Shown here one piece after another: positions 58,750-64,000 of a stretch of DNA of 64,000 nt. A model generated the notes under the pieces. That model ran no database searches. It was given only the letters and a program-made list of their open reading frames with translations, and had not been told where the DNA came from. Every line of letters begins with the position of its first letter. Position 1 is the first letter of the stretch. The DNA is taken from positions 992,001 to 1,056,000 of the forward strand of contig CP129480.1 in assembly GCA_030583885.1 (NCBI GenBank), given 5' to 3'. Source of the stretch: Anaerolineales bacterium. GTDB lineage: Bacteria; Chloroflexota; Anaerolineae; Anaerolineales; Villigracilaceae. Made by a program: the position numbers and the translations under genes.

Positions 58750-59274
58750 TTATCCCAATGCCTTCTTCGCGGCCTGGATCACTTCCTCGTAATTTGGCTC
58801 CTCGCCAAGCGCCGGCAGATAGTTGACATAGGCCAACTTGCCGTCACGCCCCACGATAAAGACCGAACGGCGCAGGTAACGGCGTTCCTTGATCAGGATG
58901 CCGTATTTGACGCCGAACTCCGCCTCCACCACATCTGAAACAACCTTCACCTTGTCCACGCCTGTCGCGCCGCACCAGCGCTTCTGAGCCATGGGGAAAT
59001 CCGTGCTGACGGTGTAGATGACGATCTCATCGCTTAGTTTGGCGGCCTCCTCATTGAAGCGGCGGGTCTCGCGGTCGCATGTATCAGTATCCAGCGAAGG
59101 CACAGCGGAAAGGATGATGACCTTTCCCTTGGATTCCTGAAGCGGGTTGAGCTTCGCCCAGCCCATGATCACAGAAGTGAATTCGGGGGCGGCATCGCCC
59201 ACCTTCACTTCATCGCCCAGCAGGGTGACGAAATTATCCCCAATTTTGAATGCATCAGTACGAACAGTTGACAT
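58750..59274 (-). CDS. tpx: Thiol peroxidase (Tpx-type peroxiredoxin)
   Basis: This 174-residue cytosolic peroxiredoxin has its peroxidatic Cys in SLDTDTCDRETRRF (near residue 60) and the resolving Cys in RWCGATGV (near 95), the atypical two-Cys spacing of Tpx. It reduces H2O2 and alkyl peroxides with thioredoxin. The start at 59274 (MSTVRTDAF) fits the family; a longer frame to 59346 does not. Confidence 0.93.
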   Translation of the reverse strand: MSTVRTDAFKIGDNFVTLLGDEVKVGDAAPEFTSVIMGWAKLNPLQESKGKVIILSAVPSLDTDTCDRETRRFNEEAAKLSDEIVIYTVSTDFPMAQKRWCGATGVDKVKVVSDVVEAEFGVKYGILIKERRYLRRSVFIVGRDGKLAYVNYLPALGEEPNYEEVIQAAKKALG

Positions 59275-59368
59275 GGTTTGTCTCCGTTGGTAAATTTTAC
59301 ATATTTTACTTGATTTGTGAATGACCGCAGTATAATTGCATAGCAATTTGCCGGAGAGAGAAATTCGG

Positions 59369-59443
59369 ATGGCAATCGGTACGAAACCGCTTCATCTTGG
59401 CTCTATTTTGCCAGGCAAGGCTAAGGAAACCTTAATTCCATGA
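59369..59443 (+). CDS. Possible 24-residue leader peptide of rfbBA
   Basis: ATG 59369 has GGAGAGAG eight bases upstream and encodes 24 residues (MAIGTKPLHLGSILPGKAKE and four more). Its TGA overlaps the rfbB ATG as ATGA. A TATAAT box is at 59331-59336. It may be translated to couple initiation of rfbB, which has no good ribosome site of its own; it could also be chance. Confidence 0.4.
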   Translation: MAIGTKPLHLGSILPGKAKETLIP

Positions 59444-60513
59444 ACATTGTGCTGGTTACAGGCGGAGCCGGGTTTATCGGCTCGAATTTTATTCACCATG
59501 TATTGCGCGTCGAACCTGATGTCAGGATCATCAATTTTGACGTACTGACCTACGCGGGCAGCCTCGAAAACTTAAAAGATGTTTCGGAAGAACCTCGCTA
59601 CACGTTTGTTCGGGGGGATATTTGTGATACCGACTTCGTTGAGAAGTTATTGGACGAACATGCCATTGATACGATCGTACATTTTGCCGCCGAGTCTCAT
59701 GTCGATCGTTCCATCCTGGGTCCCAGGCAATTCATCGAAACCAATGTCATGGGAACCTTCTCGATGCTCGAGGCGGCGCGCAGGATTTGGCTGCAACATA
59801 GGAACCTTCCGCTCGAAACTGTCCGCTTCCATCATGTGTCCACGGATGAGGTTTTTGGTTCATTGGCGCCCGCTGAACCCGCATGGACCGAGGAAACACC
59901 TTATGCACCCAGCTCGCCCTACGCGGCCTCCAAGGCATCCAGCGATCATCTCGTCCGCTCATACGGGCATACCTATGGATTGCCGTTCACGATCACCAAT
60001 TGCTCCAATAATTACGGCCCCTGGCAATTCCCCGAAAAGCTCATCCCGCTTATGATCCTGAATGCCGTTGAGGGCAAACCCCTGCCTGTCTATGGGGATG
60101 GACAGCAGATCCGTGACTGGCTGCATGTGCAGGACCACTGCGAAGCGATCCATCTTGTCCTGAAGAAGGGCGTGGTTGGTTCAACGTATAATATCGGCGG
60201 TGAGAATCAACCTGCCAATCTGACCATTGTCGAAACCATCTGCGAGATCCTGGATGAAGTGCTTCCCAGTTCACCGCATAAACCCCACAAAAAATTGATC
60301 CAGTTCGTGAAGGACCGTCCCGGACATGACCGCCGCTACGATATGGACACATACAAGATCAGCACGGAACTGGGCTGGCGCCCGCGTCACACCCTCGCCG
60401 AAGGCCTGCTCGATACGGTCAACTGGTATCTCTCCCATCCGGAATGGGTGACCGCCATCCGCGGGCAGCACAAGTATCAGGGCTGGCTGGATGCGAACTA
60501 CAAATCACGGTAA
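59440..60513 (+). CDS. rfbB: dTDP-glucose 4,6-dehydratase
   Basis: This 357-residue extended SDR enzyme has the NAD motif GGAGFIGSNFIHH (residues 7-19), the catalytic triad region STDEVFGSL with Asp-Glu, and YAASKASSDHLVRSYG with the Tyr and Lys. NCSNNYGPWQFPEKLIP is the RmlB hallmark. It converts dTDP-glucose to dTDP-4-keto-6-deoxyglucose for deoxysugars of the cell surface. rfbA follows 15 bases later; rmlC and rmlD are not in the window. Confidence 0.95.
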   Translation: MNIVLVTGGAGFIGSNFIHHVLRVEPDVRIINFDVLTYAGSLENLKDVSEEPRYTFVRGDICDTDFVEKLLDEHAIDTIVHFAAESHVDRSILGPRQFIETNVMGTFSMLEAARRIWLQHRNLPLETVRFHHVSTDEVFGSLAPAEPAWTEETPYAPSSPYAASKASSDHLVRSYGHTYGLPFTITNCSNNYGPWQFPEKLIPLMILNAVEGKPLPVYGDGQQIRDWLHVQDHCEAIHLVLKKGVVGSTYNIGGENQPANLTIVETICEILDEVLPSSPHKPHKKLIQFVKDRPGHDRRYDMDTYKISTELGWRPRHTLAEGLLDTVNWYLSHPEWVTAIRGQHKYQGWLDANYKSR

Positions 60514-60528
60514 TCAGGAGTAAGTTCA

Positions 60529-61404
60529 ATGAAAGGCATCATTCTTGCAGGCGGACGTGGGACGCGCTTGTATCCGCTCACACTGGCAACCAGCAAACAA
60601 ATGCTGCCCGTGTATGACAAACCGATGATCTACTACCCCCTGTCCATGCTGATGCTGGCTGGGATACGCGAAATCCTGATCATCAGCACTCCTGAAGATC
60701 TGCCTGTTATTCGCAGGCTTTTGGGAGATGGAAAATCCTGGGGGGTGCAATTCTCCTATGCCGAGCAGGCAGAGCCGCGCGGTCTGGCAGATGCATTTTT
60801 AATCGGCAGGGAATTTATTGACGGGGATCGTGTTTGCCTTATTTTGGGTGATAATATCTTTTTTGGGCAGGGACTACCCGCTCAACTGCAAACTGCCGCC
60901 GTGCTGGAGCGGGGCGCATTGATCTTCGCCTATCCGGTACAGGATCCGCAGCGCTACGGTGTGGTGGAGTTTGACACTGAAGGGAAGGCAATCAGCCTCG
61001 AGGAGAAGCCTCAGAAGCCCCGCTCCAATTACGCAGTTCCCGGGTTGTATTTCTATGACGAGCGCGTGGTGGAATTTTCCGAAACCTTAAAACCATCCGC
61101 GCGCGGCGAGATCGAGATCACGGATTTGAACCGTATCTATCTGGACATGGGCGAATTGCAGGTCATCCCGTTCGGGCGCGGCGTGGCCTGGCTGGATGCC
61201 GGCACGCACGAGTCCCTGCTTCAAGCGGCAAACTTTGTACAGGTGGTGGAGGACCGCCAGGGATTGATGATCTCCTCACCCGAGGAAATTGCCTATCGGC
61301 GGGGGTTTATTAATCGAGATCAATTACGGGAATTGGCGCAGCGGATTGGAAGTAGTAATTATAGAAATTATCTACTTCGACTGGCAGAAGAGAATGAGAC
61401 ATAA
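60529..61404 (+). CDS. rfbA: Glucose-1-phosphate thymidylyltransferase
   Basis: The 291-residue nucleotidyltransferase has [13 protein letters not shown] at residues 5-17, [24 protein letters not shown] and the [20 protein letters not shown] stretch. It makes dTDP-glucose from dTTP and glucose 1-phosphate, the step before RfbB. CAGGAG lies just upstream of the ATG. The last about 20 residues are normal, and an IS remnant follows 32 bases later. Confidence 0.95.
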   Translation: MKGIILAGGRGTRLYPLTLATSKQMLPVYDKPMIYYPLSMLMLAGIREILIISTPEDLPVIRRLLGDGKSWGVQFSYAEQAEPRGLADAFLIGREFIDGDRVCLILGDNIFFGQGLPAQLQTAAVLERGALIFAYPVQDPQRYGVVEFDTEGKAISLEEKPQKPRSNYAVPGLYFYDERVVEFSETLKPSARGEIEITDLNRIYLDMGELQVIPFGRGVAWLDAGTHESLLQAANFVQVVEDRQGLMISSPEEIAYRRGFINRDQLRELAQRIGSSNYRNYLLRLAEENET

Positions 61405-61436
61405 GATGCAGGGTGATTTATCTTATAAAGATAATA

Positions 61437-62111
61437 GACCTCTTGCATAAGTGTGCCATAATAGGCACATGCGCTACGAAACGATCCAACACCTGAAAGA
61501 TACGGACTTCAAACGGCTCACCGGAGTACAGCGCACAACCTTCGATCTGATGCTGAAATTGGTCAAAAAAGGCTTGGGCATCTTCGGCAGACCGCGCCAG
61601 CGACAGCGTGTTTGAAGTGGTGCTGGTGGATGTCTGCGAACAGCCAATCGAGCGCCCCAAAAAACCAAAAACGGCATTACAGCAGCAAAAAAGAAGCGTC
61701 ATACCCAAAAAGCGCAGGTCATTGCGGATCGAAAAAGCGCCCAAATCGTGACCACGGCATTTAGTTATGGCAGCAAGCACGATTTTCAATTGTTCAACGA
61801 AGATGACTGTGAGTTTGCCGAACACCTTTGCATTCCGGCAGATGCTGGCTATCAAGGATTGAGCCAACTTCATGAAAACAGCCAAACTCCTTTCAAGAAA
61901 TCCAAGTACCATGCGCTGACGAAACGCGAGAAACAGAGTAACCGGGCTTTGGCTCGAAAACGGATCGTGATTGAGCATCCGCACGTTGAAAGTGTTTCGT
62001 ATCCTGTGTGAGCGGTATCGCAACCGTAGAAAGAGATTTGCCTTGCGCTTCAATTTGATCGCTGCGATTTACTACCTCGAACTCAACTCTACATGACTTT
62101 TGCAAGAGGTC
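61437..62111 (+). mobile_element. Remnant of an IS5-like insertion sequence (675 bases)
   Basis: Perfect 11-base ends GACCTCTTGCA and TGCAAGAGGTC are flanked by TA on both sides. The inside carries a broken transposase gene. The ends are intact, so the remnant could still be moved by a complete relative elsewhere in the genome. Confidence 0.75.
61469..62093 (+). pseudogene. Broken IS5-family transposase
   Basis: Reading frames in pieces give MRYETIQHLKDTDFKRLTGV (from 61469, stop after about 48 codons), FEVVLVDVCEQPIERP (from about 61616), QKAQVIADRKSAQIVTTAFS (about 61705 on) and RIVIEHPHVESV before the end. At least two frameshifts and a large internal deletion separate them, and much of the DDE region after residue 45 is missing. 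Confidence 0.75.
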
Positions 62112-62193
62112 TATTCTTCATTTCTTATCTCCTTCGGCAAGACATTGGAATTGAGAGAATAAGAAATGATTCGGTCCTTTGCTGGTTTTTTTA

Positions 62194-63108
62194 CTATTCA
62201 TTGACGTTTTCGCCTTGAATACGATGGAAGGAGAGTTTTCCCAATTGGTCAAAACTTCCGCCTTCCACGCCCTGATTCCCATAGATCGGGAATTTCTGTC
62301 CCGAATCGCGCAACTGTTTCAATGTCTGTGCAAGCCCTAGCGTACCGTATTCACGCGTGCGTGTGGTGTGGTCGAGGTCAATCATCTCAGTCATAAAAGT
62401 CTGGTTTGTACCAGCCTGCTGCAGGATGCGCCCGTCGGGGTCAATGATCGTGGAACGCCCGCCCCCCCATGTGCCGACGCCGTTCACGCTCACGAAGTAA
62501 CACTGGTTGAACAACGCATTCGCCTGCGCCATCACCAACTCCAGCGGGCGGTCGGAGGTGGGAGTGAGTGTTGGCTGGATGATCACCTCCGCCCCCATCC
62601 ATGCCAGCGTACGCGAGACTTCGGGGAACCACATGTCATAACAAATACATAGACCGAAACGCCCCACGCCGGGGATGTCGAACACGCAGAACTGGTCGCC
62701 CGCCGCTGTCCCCGCTTCATACGGAAGCCACGGAAACATCTTGCGATACTTCGCCACTATATCGCCGTCGGGTGAGATGACCACCGATGTGTTGTACATT
62801 TTGTCGCCTTCGGCCTCCCACATTGAGCCAGGGATCAGCCACTGTCGGGTCTTGCGCGCCAGGTCGCAAAAACGATCCGTCTGCGGTCCGGGCACAGGTC
62901 CGCTGTTCTTCTTGAACCAGTCCACATCCACGGGTGTTTTGAATTGCACCAGACCTGGCACCACCAATTCGTGGTACACCACCATGTTGATCCACGGAAG
63001 TTGCTTGTGGATATTCAACGCCACATCAGCCATCTTCTCAAATGTCCGATCCACGTCCCACGCTTCAACGGACATTTGCACAGCAGCGATTCCAAATAAA
63101 CGACTCAT
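62194..63108 (-). CDS. Nitrilase-superfamily amidohydrolase
   Basis: The 304-residue carbon-nitrogen hydrolase has the Glu-Lys-Cys triad: Glu in VVYHELVVPGL (about 49), Lys in AKYRKMFPW (about 122) and Cys in GLCICYDMWFPEV (about 158). The overall pattern resembles formamidase/aliphatic amidase members. The start at 63108 (MSRLFGIAAVQ) is clear; a longer frame reads through a repeat. It is 77 bases after the OppF gene, so it may act on a compound imported by that transporter. Confidence 0.85.
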   Translation of the reverse strand: MSRLFGIAAVQMSVEAWDVDRTFEKMADVALNIHKQLPWINMVVYHELVVPGLVQFKTPVDVDWFKKNSGPVPGPQTDRFCDLARKTRQWLIPGSMWEAEGDKMYNTSVVISPDGDIVAKYRKMFPWLPYEAGTAAGDQFCVFDIPGVGRFGLCICYDMWFPEVSRTLAWMGAEVIIQPTLTPTSDRPLELVMAQANALFNQCYFVSVNGVGTWGGGRSTIIDPDGRILQQAGTNQTFMTEMIDLDHTTRTREYGTLGLAQTLKQLRDSGQKFPIYGNQGVEGGSFDQLGKLSFHRIQGENVNE

Positions 63109-63123
63109 AAAATTCTCCGAAGG

Positions 63124-63180
63124 TATGGATTCCATCAGCTTGCTGATGGTTAATGCGACAGTGAGCTGTCTGACTCCATA
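63124..63180. repeat. Double-hairpin repeat, family A (intergenic copy)
   Basis: The outer arms TATGGATTC and GACTCCATA enclose CATCAGCTTGCTGATG and GACAGTGAGCTGTC. It fills most of the gap between oppF and the amidohydrolase. Confidence 0.75.
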
Positions 63181-63185
63181 TTGAT

Positions 63186-64000
63186 TTATTCCACAAAATG
63201 ACAGGCGACTTGTCTTCCGCCTCGTTTCGACAGGCTCAACGCATCGCCTACCTGACGTAAAGCTGGTTCTGTTTCCTGACAAATTTTCTGCGCGATGGGG
63301 CATCTCGTATGGAAGCGGCATCCCGGAGGCGGGTTGACAGGGCTCGGCACATTGCCCTCCAGCACCTTTAACTCGCGTTTGTCTTCGACCACAGGCATGG
63401 GGATCGCGCCGAACAACGCCTGCGTGTACGGATGTCGCGGCTCGTTGTACACATCTTCCGCCGAGCCGACTTCCACCAACTTGCCCAAATACATCACGCC
63501 GATGCGGTCACTGATATGTTGGATTACATTCAAATCATGCGAGATGAACAGATAGGTCAATCCAAATGATCGTTTGAGGTCATCCAGCAGATTGATGATT
63601 TGCGCCTGCACTGAAACATCCAGCGCCGACGTCGGCTCGTCCAGCACGATCAGTTTCGGATTCAACGCCAGCGCCCGTGCCACCGCCACACGCTGACACT
63701 GCCCACCAGACATCTCGTGCGGGAAGCGGTCGAGATGCTGACCGCCCAAGCCGACCTGTTCCAGCAGTTCGATTACCCGCGGACGAATTTCGTCCTTTTC
63801 CAATACATTGTGCGTGACCAGCGGCTCGGCAATGATCTGCTCCACCTTCAAGCGCGGACTCAACGACGAAAGCGGGTTTTGAAACACGATCTGCATTTCA
63901 CGGCGGATGGGTTTCATATTGCGTTTGTCGATTGCAGTGATATCTTTTCCGTCGAACAGCACACTGCCTGAAGTCGGTTCGATCAGCCGCAGGATCATCC
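63186..64000 (-). CDS. oppF: Oligopeptide/dipeptide ABC transporter ATPase, OppF type (5' end outside window)
   Basis: The frame is open to the window end, so the start and Walker A lie outside. Visible parts are the Q-loop IVFQNPLSSL, the signature MSGGQCQRVAVARAL, Walker B LIVLDEPTSALD, the switch His in LFISHDLN and the C-terminal oligo_HPY region with CRFHTRCPIAQKIC, which holds the Cys set of an Fe-S cluster in some OppD/DppD/F proteins. Near the end, GDALSLSKRGG comes from a TTTCGACAGGCTCAACGC repeat inserted before VACH. Confidence 0.9.
   Translation of the reverse strand, partial: MILRLIEPTSGSVLFDGKDITAIDKRNMKPIRREMQIVFQNPLSSLSPRLKVEQIIAEPLVTHNVLEKDEIRPRVIELLEQVGLGGQHLDRFPHEMSGGQCQRVAVARALALNPKLIVLDEPTSALDVSVQAQIINLLDDLKRSFGLTYLFISHDLNVIQHISDRIGVMYLGKLVEVGSAEDVYNEPRHPYTQALFGAIPMPVVEDKRELKVLEGNVPSPVNPPPGCRFHTRCPIAQKICQETEPALRQVGDALSLSKRGGRQVACHFVE

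Overview
The window looks like a piece of a Chloroflexota chromosome, most likely class Anaerolineae (inference from gene content, no marker gene present). Pointers are a GC-moderate genome with GTG/TTG starts, a tungsten aldehyde ferredoxin oxidoreductase next to B-family heme-copper oxidoreductase genes, an R2-like ligand-binding oxidase, very large PAS-rich kinases, and many short palindromic repeats.

Layout. 1-3.2 kb: end of a GAF/PAS histidine kinase, its receiver partner and an alpha/beta hydrolase. 3.2-8.3 kb: a thiamine operon behind a clear promoter and TPP riboswitch (thiN, thiBPQ, DUF402 protein). 8.4-12.5 kb: small membrane proteins, pfkA and an M29 aminopeptidase. 12.6-16.8 kb: tungsten enzyme island (AbrB-radical SAM fusion, two MoaD-like proteins, AOR). 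16.8-20.5 kb: bi-domain oxidoreductase, an AAC(6')-Ii-like acetyltransferase, and an AT-rich TIR-stub/HEPN-like pair. 20.6-25.2 kb: trans-4-hydroxyproline catabolism (deaminase, epimerase, FAD dehydrogenase) interrupted by an IS630 element. 25.2-33.6 kb: MFS exporter, glycosyltransferase, methyltransferases, VapBC, R2lox, CorA, SMP-30 and cupin. 33.6-43.2 kb: a signalling operon with a 2296-residue hybrid kinase. 43.3-50.6 kb: metallopeptidase, XRE regulator, a tRNA with a tandemly duplicated tail, degenerate GGDEF protein, AzlCD, amine oxidase and membrane proteins. 50.6-58.5 kb: a respiratory operon (53-aa subunit, CuA subunit II, subunit I, SafE-like protein, copper P-type ATPase, cytochrome b-ferredoxin fusion). 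58.7-64 kb: tpx, rfbBA, an IS5-like remnant, a nitrilase-family amidase and an OppF ATPase cut by the window end.

Three things stand out. First, several unrelated palindromic repeat families lie between genes and also inside reading frames without breaking them (hydroxyproline epimerase, glycosyltransferase, copper ATPase, R2lox, oppF). Second, the terminal oxidase-like subunit I has every metal-binding histidine but carries Gln where the cross-linked catalytic Tyr should be, so it may be a nitric oxide reductase rather than an oxidase. Third, TGAC-N4-GTCA type sites occur upstream of the AOR, the radical SAM gene and this respiratory operon, hinting at one CRP/FNR-family regulon. No CRISPR array was seen.
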